The position numbers and the translations under genes were made by a program. This document shows, piece after piece, positions 34,575 to 44,019 of a DNA stretch of 64,000 bases. The first letter of the stretch is position 1; each line of letters begins with the position of its first letter. The notes beneath the pieces were generated by a model that had not been told where the DNA came from, ran no database searches, and saw only the letters and a list, made by a program, of their open reading frames with translations. This stretch comes from Chromatiaceae bacterium (lineage in GTDB: Bacteria; Pseudomonadota; Gammaproteobacteria; Chromatiales; Chromatiaceae). The DNA lies in NCBI GenBank assembly GCA_024235395.1, contig JACKMK010000003.1, positions 1 through 64,000 of the forward strand, written 5' to 3'.

Positions 34575-35576
34575 ATGTATCGAGTCCTCGCCCTGTCCCT
34601 GATGCTTGCTCTGGCAAACTTGGCCCAGGCCAAGACACCGGACCAGCTGCGCGCCGAGTTCATTCAGCAGATGGTCAAGCGCCACGGGTTCAACGAGCGC
34701 GAACTGACGCGGACCCTGTACAAGGCGCAGGTCCGCAAGCCGATCCTCGAGGCGATCTCACGTCCCGCCGAACGGGTACTGAACTGGAGCGAGTATCGCG
34801 ACATCTTCCTCACTCCATCACGGATTCAGGGTGGTGTCGCGTTCTGGCGGCAACACGCGGTGGCGCTGGCACGTGCCGAGGCCGAGTACGGCGTACCCCC
34901 GCAGATCATCGTCGCGATCCTCGGTGTCGAGACGCGCTACGGCGCACACACCGGCAATTACCGCGTGCTGGATGCGTTGCACACACTCGGCTTCCATTAC
35001 CCGAAACGTGGCGAGTTCTTCCGGGAACAGCTCAGCCATTTTCTGCGTTTCGCCCGTGAGGAAAGGATCGAACCGGTCATGCCCACCGGTTCCTATGCCG
35101 GGGCGATGGGAATGCCGCAGTTCATGCCGGACTCGTTCCGCACCTACGCGGTCGATTTCGACGGCGACGGGCACCGCGACATCTGGCACAGCACCGACGA
35201 CGTGATCGGCAGCGTCGCGAACTATTTCGTCAAGAAGGGCGGCTGGAAGGCCGGCCAACCGGTCACCCTGCCGGCGCAGGGCGCTACGGAACGGGTTCAG
35301 GCCCTGCTCGATGCCGGTGCGAAACCCAGCCTGACCGCCGAGCAACTGGCCGATGCGGGGATCACCACCGCGACGCCGTTGCCACCCGGCGCGAAGTTCA
35401 GCCTGATCGACCTGGAAACCAACGATGGCACGGAGTACTGGGTCGGCCTGGACAATTTCTACGCGATCATGCGTTACAACCCGCGCAGCAAGTACGCGAT
35501 GGCGGTCTACCAGCTGAGCGAGGCGATCCGCCAGGCATTCGCCCAGTCGACGACCGTGCAGCAAGGTACCGGCTGA
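34575..35576 (+). CDS. mltB: membrane-bound lytic murein transglycosylase B family
   Basis: 333 aa with a Sec signal (MYRVLALSLMLALANLAQA). Unlike E. coli MltB no lipobox Cys is visible, so it is probably periplasmic and soluble. The lysozyme-like domain carries the catalytic Glu in AILGVETRYGAHTGNY and the family blocks MPTGSYAGAMGMPQFMPDSF and WHSTDDVIGSVANYF. It cleaves peptidoglycan glycan strands to 1,6-anhydro ends and is cotranscribed with rodA and rlpA. The ATG at 34575, 2 bp after rodA, gives the intact signal peptide. Confidence 0.93.
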   Translation: MYRVLALSLMLALANLAQAKTPDQLRAEFIQQMVKRHGFNERELTRTLYKAQVRKPILEAISRPAERVLNWSEYRDIFLTPSRIQGGVAFWRQHAVALARAEAEYGVPPQIIVAILGVETRYGAHTGNYRVLDALHTLGFHYPKRGEFFREQLSHFLRFAREERIEPVMPTGSYAGAMGMPQFMPDSFRTYAVDFDGDGHRDIWHSTDDVIGSVANYFVKKGGWKAGQPVTLPAQGATERVQALLDAGAKPSLTAEQLADAGITTATPLPPGAKFSLIDLETNDGTEYWVGLDNFYAIMRYNPRSKYAMAVYQLSEAIRQAFAQSTTVQQGTG

Positions 35577-35585
35577 GGCACCACC

Positions 35586-36449
35586 ATGATGCGAATGACC
35601 TCGGCGCGTCGTCTGTTACCGATCCTTGCAGTGCTGATGCTCGGAGCTGTCCTGGGTGGCTGTGGTGGACGCCTGACCGACCTCCCCGGAGAACGCGACG
35701 GCCCCGGGGAACACCGTGACACCAGTCACGTACCGGATGCGGTGCCTCGCGTCGAACCGATCAGCCGTGGCGGCAACCCCGAGACCTACGTGGTGCTCGG
35801 CAAGCGCTACCACACCTTGTCCAGCAGCCGAGGGCACGTGGAACGCGGCATCGCCTCGTGGTACGGACGCAAGTTCCACGGCCGGCGCACCTCGAACGGC
35901 GAGGTATACGACATGTATACGATGTCGGCCGCCCACCGCACCCTGCCGATCCCCACCTACCTGGAGGTCACCAATCTCGAGAACGGCAAGCGGGTGATCG
36001 TGCGGGTCAACGACCGGGGCCCGTTCCACGAAAACCGCATCATCGACCTGTCGTATGCGGCCGCCGCGCGCATCGGCATGCTCGGTAAGGGCACCGCGCT
36101 GGTAGAGATCCGCGCGATCGAGCCCGGCGCACCGAAGCCGGCGACCATCCGGGTCGCCCGCAAGGACACGCCGGCCGCGCCTGCCGGCAGGCCGGGAGGC
36201 GATGATTCGGGCGCCCCGCGTATCTACCTGCAGGCCGGGGCGTTCAGCAGCGACGCCAATGCGCGGCGACTGCGCACGCGGCTGGAACAGGCGCTGTCCC
36301 GCCAGGTCCGCGTGATTGCCGCTGCAACCGCAGCCGGCGCCATGCACCGCGTGCAGGTGGGGCCGCTGAACTCTGTCGAGGTCGCCGACCAGGTCACGCT
36401 GCAGATGCATCAACTCGGCATCGCCGAGCCGCTGGTAGTCATCGACTAA
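35586..36449 (+). CDS. rlpA: septal ring lytic transglycosylase / rare lipoprotein A
   Basis: 287 aa outer-membrane lipoprotein: signal ending in the lipobox LGGC (Cys about 26), a double-psi beta-barrel domain (ERGIASWYGRKFHGRRTSNG through VRVNDRGPFHENRIIDLSY) with the conserved Asp of NDRGPF, then a C-terminal SPOR domain (about 210-287) that binds denuded glycan. The DPBB domain cleaves stem-peptide-free glycans. Last gene of the mre/rod run, 9 bp after mltB. Confidence 0.95.
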   Translation: MMRMTSARRLLPILAVLMLGAVLGGCGGRLTDLPGERDGPGEHRDTSHVPDAVPRVEPISRGGNPETYVVLGKRYHTLSSSRGHVERGIASWYGRKFHGRRTSNGEVYDMYTMSAAHRTLPIPTYLEVTNLENGKRVIVRVNDRGPFHENRIIDLSYAAAARIGMLGKGTALVEIRAIEPGAPKPATIRVARKDTPAAPAGRPGGDDSGAPRIYLQAGAFSSDANARRLRTRLEQALSRQVRVIAAATAAGAMHRVQVGPLNSVEVADQVTLQMHQLGIAEPLVVID

Positions 36450-36814
36450 GACCCTTGTCCAGTCGCAAAACCGGCCATGCGCCGGCACTTGAACGGACTC
36501 GGAAAAATGCCGTCTGTGACAATGTTCTCTGAACGGCAATCCGAGATCGCGGTTTTCGGTTTCCTTCATTTTCAATCGCTTGCCGCCGTCGGAAACGGTG
36601 ACGCATGTTTGCGCCGCGCGGTCACCTCCAATTTTCCAAGCACACTTTAGGGATATCACCCTGACCGACTGCGCCCGCCGACGTTAGAATGTCGCCGACA
36701 CAAGGCGCTCACGTGGATCGCGCGAGCCGTTCGAATTCTCACATCCGGCACGCCGGAACGGGGCCATGCCCACCGTGTACCGCATCGCCACAACCAGCCA
36801 GCAAGTGAAGTAAC
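36450..36814. other. 365-bp intergenic region before dacA
   Basis: No gene is visible in either strand. It holds a small CCGGC/GCCGG hairpin just after rlpA (no U tract) and a likely dacA promoter near its middle. The 125-nt predicted leader of dacA also includes a short TGTCG-C-CGACA inverted repeat (36690-36700) at the expected start site. Confidence 0.6.
36661..36690 (+). promoter_or_regulatory. candidate sigma-70 promoter of dacA
   Basis: CTGACC (36661-36666), 18-bp spacer and TAGAAT (36685-36690). The -10 matches consensus at 5 of 6 positions; the -35 is weaker. It precedes the dacA GTG by about 125 bp. Confidence 0.45.
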
Positions 36815-37951
36815 GTGTACAAAGCCCTCATCACCAGCACCTTCCTGTGTCTTCTGACACCGATCCTAGCGTGGGCCAATCCCACCATCCCCGCAGCCCC
36901 CGAGATCAATGCATCCGGCTACCTGCTGATCGACATGGACAGCGATCGCATTCTGGCGCAGAAGGACGCCGAGCAACGCCTGGAACCGGCGAGCCTGACC
37001 AAGATCATGACCGCGTACGCGGTGTTCCGCGAGATACGCGACGGCTCGGTCAAACTCTCCGACCAGGTGCTGGTCAGCGAGAAGGCCTGGAAGACCCCCG
37101 GCTCGCGCATGTTCATCGAGGTCAACACGCGCGTCAGCGTCGAGGATCTGCTGAAAGGCATGATCATCCAGTCGGGCAACGACGCCAGCGTCGCGCTCGC
37201 CGAGCACGTCGCCGGCAGCGAGGAGGCGTTCGCAAATCTGATGAACGACCATGCCCGCCGCCTCGGAATGCACGACACACACTTCGTCAATGCGACCGGA
37301 CTGCCGGACCCCGACCATTACACGACGCCGCACGACATCGTCCGAGTCACCGAGGCGTCGATCCGGGAGTTTCCGGAACTGTACAAGCTGTATGCGGTCA
37401 AGGAGTTCACGTACAACGACATCCGTCAGCACAACCGTAACAACCTGTTGTGGCGCGATGATTCGGTCGACGGCGTAAAGACCGGGCACACCGAGTCTGC
37501 CGGTTTTTGCCTGGTTGCGTCGGCCAAACGCGAAGACATGCGTCTGGTGTCGGTGGTAATGGGCACCGAGAGTGAAAAGGCGCGCCTCAGCGAGAGCCAG
37601 TCGCTGCTGAATTACGGCTTCCGTTTTTACGAGACCCACCGCCTTTACGGCGCGGGTGACCGACTGGTACGTACACGCGTGTGGATGGGGGAACAGGAAG
37701 AGGTTTCAATCGGCTTGGCGAAGGACCTGTTCGTCACGATTCCACGACGCCAATACGACAAGCTCAATGCGCGCACCGAGATCCAGCCACAGATCCAGGC
37801 ACCGATCGACAAGGGACAGAAGGTCGGCGAGGTCGTGGTCGAATTGGACGGCGAGGTGTTTGCGCGTCATCCGCTGATCGCGCTGGACGACGTACCTGAA
37901 GGCGGTATCTGGAGAACCGTAGTCGACAGCGTCCTGTTGATGCTGGAGTAG
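36815..37951 (+). CDS. dacA: D-alanyl-D-alanine carboxypeptidase (PBP5/6 family)
   Basis: 378 aa exported low-molecular-mass PBP that trims the terminal D-Ala of peptidoglycan pentapeptides. Signal peptide about 1-22. Active-site motifs are SLTK (in EPASLTKIMTAYAVF), SGN (IIQSGNDASVALAEH) and KTG (VDGVKTGHTESAGFCL). A PBP5 C-terminal beta domain and a terminal amphipathic helix (VVDSVLLMLE) for membrane attachment follow. GTG start. It heads a dacA-dat-ybeD-lipB run. Confidence 0.96.
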   Translation: MYKALITSTFLCLLTPILAWANPTIPAAPEINASGYLLIDMDSDRILAQKDAEQRLEPASLTKIMTAYAVFREIRDGSVKLSDQVLVSEKAWKTPGSRMFIEVNTRVSVEDLLKGMIIQSGNDASVALAEHVAGSEEAFANLMNDHARRLGMHDTHFVNATGLPDPDHYTTPHDIVRVTEASIREFPELYKLYAVKEFTYNDIRQHNRNNLLWRDDSVDGVKTGHTESAGFCLVASAKREDMRLVSVVMGTESEKARLSESQSLLNYGFRFYETHRLYGAGDRLVRTRVWMGEQEEVSIGLAKDLFVTIPRRQYDKLNARTEIQPQIQAPIDKGQKVGEVVVELDGEVFARHPLIALDDVPEGGIWRTVVDSVLLMLE

Positions 37952-37966
37952 AGGAGCCGGGCAATC

Positions 37967-38848
37967 GTGAGCGTTGAACTGCTGGCCTATCTAAACGGCG
38001 AATTCCTGCCACGCGGCGAGGCGTGCCTGCCGATCACCGACCGAGGCCTGCTGTTCGGCGACAGCGTGTACGAAGTGGTGCCCGCTTACGGCGGCATCCC
38101 CTTTCGGGTCGATCACCACCTGCGCCGCCTCGATCGCAGCCTGACCGCGATCGGCATGGAGAATCCGCTCAGCCACAGCCAGTGGCGGACGGTCTTCGAG
38201 CGCTTGTCCCAACAGCTGCCGGGACAGGACCAGTCGATCTACCTGCAGGTCACGCGTGGCGATTATCCCGATCGCAACCACGTGATTCCGAAGCAGGTGA
38301 TACCGAACGTGATCGCGTTTACCAGCGCGAACCCGCCGCGCGACGCCGGTGTGGCAGCGCGCGGCATCCGCGTCGTCACCCTCGATGACATACGCTGGCA
38401 CCGTTGCGACATCAAGGCCACCACCCTGCTGGCCAACGTGCTGGCGCGCGCACGTGCCAGCGCCGAAGGCGCCGACGAGGCCATCCTGATCCGCGATGGT
38501 GCCGCGATGGAAGGCACAGCAAGCAACCTGTTCATCGTCAAGCAGGGCCTGCTGATCACCCCCCCCGACAGCGCCGAGCTGCTCCCCGGCATCACGCGCG
38601 ACCTGGTGCTCGAGCTGGCGGCCGAGGAAGGCATTCCTTACGCACAGGCCACGATCGATGCGACTGACCTCACCGCCGCACAGGAGATCTGGCTGACCAG
38701 CTCGACACGCGAGGTCGCCGCGGTGGTGGAACTCAATGGCCAACCGGTCGCCGACGGCCGTCCGGGGGAACTCTGGCGACGCATGGATGCATTGTTCCAG
38801 GCGTGCAAGGAGCGCCTCCGCCGGGGGGGTGAATGCCATGATGGCTGA
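37967..38848 (+). CDS. dat: D-amino acid aminotransferase (fold-type IV PLP enzyme)
   Basis: 293 aa. PLP Lys lies in RCDIKATTLLANVLA (about residue 146); other family blocks are YLNGEFLPRGEACLPITDRG, LLFGDSVYEVVPAYGG, ADEAILIRDG and GTASNLFIV. D-amino acid versus branched-chain specificity is inferred from position between D-Ala carboxypeptidase and ybeD and from the D-AAT-like N-terminus. It likely makes or recycles D-Ala/D-Glu. Start GTG at 37967, 15 bp after dacA. Confidence 0.85.
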   Translation: MSVELLAYLNGEFLPRGEACLPITDRGLLFGDSVYEVVPAYGGIPFRVDHHLRRLDRSLTAIGMENPLSHSQWRTVFERLSQQLPGQDQSIYLQVTRGDYPDRNHVIPKQVIPNVIAFTSANPPRDAGVAARGIRVVTLDDIRWHRCDIKATTLLANVLARARASAEGADEAILIRDGAAMEGTASNLFIVKQGLLITPPDSAELLPGITRDLVLELAAEEGIPYAQATIDATDLTAAQEIWLTSSTREVAAVVELNGQPVADGRPGELWRRMDALFQACKERLRRGGECHDG

Positions 38849-39107
38849 GCAGCCGCAGGGATTCGAGTTTCCCTGCGAATACCAGATCAAGGCGATGGGC
38901 CAGGATGATGGGCACTTTCACGAGCTGGTGGTCGAGATCATCGAGCGGCACTGCAACACCGTGCAACATGAAAGCCTGCGCCTGCGACCCAGCAGCGGCG
39001 GCAAGTACGTCTCGGTGAGCATCACAATCGTCGCCGACAGTCGTGAACAACTCGACGCGATCTACGACGACCTGACCGCACACGACAAGGTGTTGGTGCG
39101 GCTGTAA
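38838..39107 (+). CDS. ybeD: YbeD-like DUF493 protein
   Basis: 89 aa. The DUF493 pattern is visible: FEFPCEYQIKAMGQ, EIIERHC and a terminal KVLVRL, giving a small ferredoxin/ACT-like fold. It overlaps dat by 11 nt and is followed 7 bp later by lipB, exactly as in E. coli (dacA-ybeD-lipB). Function is not established; proposed to be a regulatory or lipoate-related accessory. Confidence 0.92.
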   Translation: MMAEQPQGFEFPCEYQIKAMGQDDGHFHELVVEIIERHCNTVQHESLRLRPSSGGKYVSVSITIVADSREQLDAIYDDLTAHDKVLVRL

Positions 39108-39114
39108 TCATTGA

Positions 39115-39747
39115 ATGTCGGACAAGCCCCTCATCGTCCGGCACCTCGGATTGCGTGACTACCGGTTGACCTGGCAGGCGATGCGCGACTTCACAGACGC
39201 GCGCACCGAGCACACTCCGTCGGAGTTCTGGATCGTCGAACATCCGCCGGTGTTCACCCAGGGACAGGCTGGGCGGCCGGAACACGTACTGGATCCCGGC
39301 GACATCCCGGTCGTACACAGCGACCGCGGCGGTCAAGTGACCTATCACGGACCGGGACAGCTGGTGATCTACCTGTTGCTGGGATTGCGCGAGACGGGAC
39401 TCGGCGTGCGCGGCCTGGTGAGTCGGATCGAGCAGTCGATCATCGAACTCCTGGCGGCGCGTGATATCGCCGCGTCGGCACGTGCCGATGCCCCCGGTGT
39501 CTATGTCGATGGGCGCAAGATCGCGTCACTCGGACTGCGGGTGCGACGCGGTTACACCTATCACGGTCTCGCGCTCAACGTGACCAACGCGCTGGAACCG
39601 TTCCGACGCATCAACCCGTGTGGCCACGCAGGACTCGAGGTCACCAGCACGCAGGTGCTCGGCATGGACGAGCAGCCGGCATCGCTCGGCGACGAACTGG
39701 CTTCCCGCCTGGCGCGCGCGCTGGACTACCGCGTACAACCAGGGTAG
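39115..39747 (+). CDS. lipB: octanoyl-[acyl-carrier-protein]:protein octanoyltransferase
   Basis: 210 aa. Transfers octanoate from ACP to lipoyl domains, the first step of lipoate synthesis. Conserved blocks: FTQGQAGRPEHVL, VVHSDRGGQVTYHGPGQLV, the catalytic Lys in VDGRKIASLGLRVRRG and catalytic Cys in INPCGHAGLEVTS. The customary downstream lipA is not here; a convergent marR gene follows 16 bp later. Confidence 0.96.
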   Translation: MSDKPLIVRHLGLRDYRLTWQAMRDFTDARTEHTPSEFWIVEHPPVFTQGQAGRPEHVLDPGDIPVVHSDRGGQVTYHGPGQLVIYLLLGLRETGLGVRGLVSRIEQSIIELLAARDIAASARADAPGVYVDGRKIASLGLRVRRGYTYHGLALNVTNALEPFRRINPCGHAGLEVTSTQVLGMDEQPASLGDELASRLARALDYRVQPG

Positions 39748-39762
39748 ATCCCACCGGGGCGC

Positions 39763-40269
39763 TCAGTCTGCACTGTCGCTGGTCGCCGCCAATGCACCAC
39801 TGGCGAGTACCGGTGCCGCATCGAGCTGTTCGGCATCCATCAGTTCCGCGATGCGCTGCACCGAAGCCAGCAGCATGTTTTGCTCCCAACTTCGCAGCGC
39901 CGCGAATCGCTGCACGAAAGTCTCCTGCAACAGCGGAGGTGCCGCGGCGTACAGCTTGCTGCCTCGTGCGGTCGCGGTGATCAGCACACGTCTTCGGTCG
40001 ACCTTGTCCTGCGTGCGGCGTACCAGACCTTTCGATTCCAGGCGTTTCACGACATCAGTGATCGTCGCCTGGCTGACGCTGACGCGCCGGGCCAGATCCC
40101 CGGCCGTCAACCCGCGTGCAGCGATCGCCTCGCGCAGCACCAGCGACTGCGGACCGGTCAACCCATGGCTTTGCACCAGGCTGCGCGAATGCAGGTCGAT
40201 CGCCCTGATTACTCGGCGCAGGGCCACCAACATGGCCTCCGGCACCTCCATCGAATGCTTCATGCTCAA
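39763..40269 (-). CDS. MarR family transcriptional regulator
   Basis: 168 aa. Winged-helix DNA-binding core: LTGPQSLVLREAIAARGLTA, recognition helix region GDLARRVSVSQATITDVVKR and wing LVRRTQDKVDRRRVLITAT. The long N- and C-terminal helices form the dimer. It is divergent from the NAGGN amidotransferase gene, and a strong palindrome lies in the shared 127-bp region, so autoregulation plus control of the osmolyte operon is a reasonable inference. Confidence 0.9.
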   Translation of the reverse strand: MSMKHSMEVPEAMLVALRRVIRAIDLHSRSLVQSHGLTGPQSLVLREAIAARGLTAGDLARRVSVSQATITDVVKRLESKGLVRRTQDKVDRRRVLITATARGSKLYAAAPPLLQETFVQRFAALRSWEQNMLLASVQRIAELMDAEQLDAAPVLASGALAATSDSAD

Positions 40270-40350
40270 AGATTCCCCCCTGCGGCATCCGCCGCATTAC
40301 CGCTATTCTTCCGCAGTTTTTCGGTACATGCGTTTGAACCCGCCGAGACA

Positions 40351-40372
40351 ATTGTTTAGGCTCCTAAATAAT
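40351..40372. promoter_or_regulatory. 22-bp palindrome, probable MarR operator
   Basis: The perfect core TTTAGGctCCTAAA (40355-40368) is extended by ATT/AAT outer bases to 22 bp with 9 of 11 pairs matching. It lies 25 bp before the amidotransferase ATG and about 80 bp from the marR start. Size and symmetry are typical of MarR-family operators. Confidence 0.6.
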
Positions 40373-40396
40373 GTATGCCGATCAGCGGAGCCCGAA

Positions 40397-42169
40397 ATGT
40401 GCGGTATATCCGGTGAAATCCGCTTCGACGGCAGCCTGCCGTCGGTAGAGTCCATCGCGCGAATGAATCGCGTCCTGTTTCCCCGCGGTCCTGACGGCAG
40501 TGGCATCCATCAGTCGGGGGCCCTGGCGGTTGGGCACCAACGCCTCAAGATCCTCGACCTCTCGGAACACGCACAGCAGCCGATGATCGATAGCGAACTC
40601 GGTCTCGGCATCGTGTTCAATGGATGCATCTACAACTTCCGCGACCTTCGCGTGCAACTCCAAGGTCTCGGATACCGCTTCTTCTCTTCGGGCGACACCG
40701 AGGTGATCCTGAAGGCCTACGCGGCCTGGGGCACCGCCTGTGTCGACCGGTTCCACGGCATGTTCGCGTTCGCGATCTGGGAACGCGACAGCGGCCGACT
40801 GATCCTCGCCCGCGACAGGCTCGGCATCAAGCCGCTGTATTACACCGAACTCGACAACGGCCTGCGCTTCGCCTCGACCCTGCCGGCGCTGCTGGCCAGC
40901 GGGGGGATCGATACCACGATCGACCCGGTCGCGCTGCATCATTACATGAGCTTCCATGCGGTGGTGCCGGCACCGCATACGATCCTCAATGGCGTACGCA
41001 AACTGCCACCCGCCACCGTCAGGGTGATTGACGCCGGCGGCCGCAGTCGCGATCACTGCTACTGGCGGTTGCATTATGGACCACGCGCCGAAGAACGCGA
41101 CCTGAGTTATGGCGATTGGCAGGAGATCACCCTGAATGCACTGCGCCGGGCGGTCGAACGCCGCCTGGTGGCCGATGTCCCGGTCGGTGTCCTGCTATCG
41201 GGAGGACTCGATTCCAGCCTGATCGTCGGACTGCTCGCTGAACAGGGCCAGCGCGGACTGAATACCTTCTCGGTCGGATTCGAGGCGGTCGACGACGAAG
41301 CCGGTGATGAATTCCAATACTCCGATATCGTCGCGCAGCATTTCGCCACCGAACACCACCAGATCCGCGTCGATTCCGGTCGCCTGCTACCGGCACTTGG
41401 TGATTGCATCCGCTCGATGAGTGAGCCGATGGTCAGCCACGACGTGATCGGGTTCTACCTGCTGTCCGAGCACGTCGCCCAGCACGTCAAGGTGGTGCAG
41501 AGCGGTCAGGGTGCAGACGAGGTATTCGCCGGATACCACTGGTATCCGCCGCTGCTCGAGAGTGAGCAGCCGGTCGACGACTACTCGCGCGTGTTCTTCG
41601 ATCGCGACCATGCGGAGTTCCTCGCGGCCGTCGACCCGGGGTTCGCAGGCGATGATCACAGCCGTACCTTCGTTGAACGCCATTTTGCGCAACCCGGGGC
41701 GAACCGCGCGATCGACAAGGCACTGCGCCTGGACACCCAGATCATGCTGGTCGACGACCCGGTCAAACGGGTCGACAACATGACCATGGCCTGGGGGCTC
41801 GAGGCCCGGGTACCCTTTCTCGACCACGAACTGGTCGAACTCGCGGCGCGGATTCCGGCACAGTACAAGATCGCCGACGGCGGCAAGGGCGTCGTCAAGG
41901 AGGCCGCGCGCACGGTGATTCCGGCCGCGGTGATCGACCGGCCCAAGGGCTATTTCCCGGTACCGGCACTGAAATATCTGGAAGGACCCTACCTGGCCTT
42001 TGTGCGCGAGGCACTGGACCGCCCCGCAGCCAGGCAGCGCGGGCTGTTCCGCGACGACTACCTGGACAGGCTGATGGCGGATCCGAAGCGCCATATCACG
42101 CCGTTGCGCGGTTCCAAGGTGTGGCAGATCGCGCTGCTCGAGTTGTGGCTGCAGGCGCACGGAATCTGA
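40397..42169 (+). CDS. N-acetylglutaminylglutamine amidotransferase (NAGGN synthesis)
   Basis: 590 aa, asparagine synthase-like. N-terminal Ntn glutaminase with Cys2 (MCGISGEIRFDG) and RGPDGSG; C-terminal ATP-pyrophosphatase loop LLSGGLDSSLIVGL (about 263-276) and later EARVPFLDHELVELAARIP. The general AsnB fold is certain; the assignment to N-acetylglutaminylglutamine amide formation follows from the next two genes, which are the synthetase and M42 peptidase always found with this osmolyte system (TIGR03104/03103/03106 set). The product is a dipeptide compatible solute made under high salt. The first gene after the candidate MarR operator. Confidence 0.92.
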   Translation: MCGISGEIRFDGSLPSVESIARMNRVLFPRGPDGSGIHQSGALAVGHQRLKILDLSEHAQQPMIDSELGLGIVFNGCIYNFRDLRVQLQGLGYRFFSSGDTEVILKAYAAWGTACVDRFHGMFAFAIWERDSGRLILARDRLGIKPLYYTELDNGLRFASTLPALLASGGIDTTIDPVALHHYMSFHAVVPAPHTILNGVRKLPPATVRVIDAGGRSRDHCYWRLHYGPRAEERDLSYGDWQEITLNALRRAVERRLVADVPVGVLLSGGLDSSLIVGLLAEQGQRGLNTFSVGFEAVDDEAGDEFQYSDIVAQHFATEHHQIRVDSGRLLPALGDCIRSMSEPMVSHDVIGFYLLSEHVAQHVKVVQSGQGADEVFAGYHWYPPLLESEQPVDDYSRVFFDRDHAEFLAAVDPGFAGDDHSRTFVERHFAQPGANRAIDKALRLDTQIMLVDDPVKRVDNMTMAWGLEARVPFLDHELVELAARIPAQYKIADGGKGVVKEAARTVIPAAVIDRPKGYFPVPALKYLEGPYLAFVREALDRPAARQRGLFRDDYLDRLMADPKRHITPLRGSKVWQIALLELWLQAHGI

Positions 42170-42178
42170 GGATCGCCG

Positions 42179-43903
42179 ATGAACAGGCCCAAGCACTACC
42201 GCAGCCGTCTCGACCGCCAACGGGTGCATGGCATCAGGGACGCCGCCAGCCGCGAGATGCCGCGGGCCGATGCGGTGGTCGACTGCGGATGGGGACGCCT
42301 GATCTTCGCCCACACCTTCCGCGACAACCGCCGACTGGCGGACGAACTACTCGCCGAGACACCGGGCAAACGCGATATCGCGTTCTACGTGCGCGACCCG
42401 CATGTCCTGCTGGCACTGGAACCGCACAACCTGTTTCTGGATCCTTCACACACCTATCGTCTGTGGCTGCACCGCTACAAGGTCAGCCGACTGCGCCCAC
42501 GCGGCTATACGGTCAGGCTGCTGAACACGCTGGAGGATGCCGAAGCGGTGCACCGCGTTTATCTTTCGCGCCAGATGATCCCGCCGCCGGTCGATTTCAT
42601 GTGGAACCACCGCACCTCGCGCGCGGTGCAGTACTTCGTCGCTTCCGATGTGCGGACCGGCGAACTGATCGGCGCCGCGACCGGCATCGATCACGTCGAG
42701 GCGTTCGGCGATCCCGAGCAGGGCGCCAGCCTGTGGGCGCTGGCGGTCGATCCACAGTCGCATCATCCGGGCGTGGGTCAGGCGCTGGTTCGACACATGG
42801 CCGAGTTCTTCATCATGCGCGGCCGCGATTATCTGGATCTCTCGGTAATGCACGACAACCGTGAGGCGATCCGCTTATACGAGCGACTGAAATTCGAGCG
42901 CATCAACCTGTTCACCGTGAAAAACAAGAACTCGTTCAACGAGCCGCTGTTCGTCGGCGCACAGCCACAGGACAAGCTCAATCCCTACGCGCGCATCATC
43001 ACGCGCGAAGCCCAGCGGCGCGGGATCGGTGTCAACGTCATCGATGCCGAGGCGGGCTTCTTCGAACTGGCACTCGGCGGCCGCACCGTCACCTGCCGCG
43101 AATCGCTGAGCGAACTGACCACGTCGATCGCGATGAGCCGTTGCGACGACAAGGCGGTCACGCACCGCGTCCTGGGCTCCGCCGGCTTGCGTGTGCCGGC
43201 CCAGTTGCGGGTCGAAGACGAACAACAGGCCGAGGCGTTCCTGCACGAATATGGTGCCGTGGTCGTCAAACCGGCGCGCGGCGAACAGGGCGCCGGCATC
43301 AGCGTCGACGTGCGTGACCGCGTCGCGCTGCACGATGCGATCGCGACCGCACGCCAGTATTCGGACACGGTGCTGCTGGAGGAATACGTCCAGGGCGTCG
43401 ACCTTCGGATCATCGTGATCGATGGCCAGGTGGTCGCCGCGGCGACCCGTGAACCCCCGCAGGTACAGGGCACCGGGATGGACAGCATCCGTACGCTGAT
43501 CGAAAAGCAGAGCCGGCGACGCGCGGCGGCAACCGGTGGCGAGAGTACGATTCCGATCGACCAGGAGACGGAACGCTGTATCGCCGAAGCCGGCTACACG
43601 CTCGATGCGGTGCTGCCCTACGGCGAACGTCTGGTCGTGCGCAAGACGGCGAATCTGCACACCGGGGGAACGATTCACGACGTGACCGCGCGCCTGCATC
43701 CGACATTGCGACAGGCCGCGGTCGACGCCGCCGCAGCGCTCGACATCCCGGTGACCGGCCTGGATTTCATCGTATCCCGCCCCGATCGGGGGGAATATGT
43801 GATCATCGAGGCCAACGAACGTCCCGGCCTGGCCAATCACGAACCGCAGCCGACGGCCGAGCGTTTCGTCGACCTGCTTTTCCCGAACACCGCGGGGCGC
43901 TAG
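42179..43903 (+). CDS. ngg: N-acetylglutaminylglutamine synthetase (GNAT + ATP-grasp fusion)
   Basis: 574 aa, two domains. The N-terminal half is a GNAT acetyltransferase (ALAVDPQSHHPGVGQALVRH about 181-200; DYLDLSVMHDNREAIRLYE). The C-terminal half (about 290-570) is an ATP-grasp ligase: VVVKPARGEQGAGISVDV, VLLEEYVQGVDLRIIVI and DFIVSRPDRGEYVIIEAN. The acetyltransferase makes N-acetyl-glutamine and the ligase joins the second glutamine; the neighbouring amidotransferase then amidates. Nine bp after the amidotransferase. Confidence 0.93.
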   Translation: MNRPKHYRSRLDRQRVHGIRDAASREMPRADAVVDCGWGRLIFAHTFRDNRRLADELLAETPGKRDIAFYVRDPHVLLALEPHNLFLDPSHTYRLWLHRYKVSRLRPRGYTVRLLNTLEDAEAVHRVYLSRQMIPPPVDFMWNHRTSRAVQYFVASDVRTGELIGAATGIDHVEAFGDPEQGASLWALAVDPQSHHPGVGQALVRHMAEFFIMRGRDYLDLSVMHDNREAIRLYERLKFERINLFTVKNKNSFNEPLFVGAQPQDKLNPYARIITREAQRRGIGVNVIDAEAGFFELALGGRTVTCRESLSELTTSIAMSRCDDKAVTHRVLGSAGLRVPAQLRVEDEQQAEAFLHEYGAVVVKPARGEQGAGISVDVRDRVALHDAIATARQYSDTVLLEEYVQGVDLRIIVIDGQVVAAATREPPQVQGTGMDSIRTLIEKQSRRRAAATGGESTIPIDQETERCIAEAGYTLDAVLPYGERLVVRKTANLHTGGTIHDVTARLHPTLRQAAVDAAAALDIPVTGLDFIVSRPDRGEYVIIEANERPGLANHEPQPTAERFVDLLFPNTAGR

Positions 43904-44019
43904 CCGGCGCCGTGCGGCGATCTCCGCCGGTCCGGCCCGACCGCGCGGACCTGGCCACGTGCAAGGGCCCGCGGTGAAGAATTGCGACGACTGCGAGAAA
44001 ACAAGAGTCCAGATCGACC

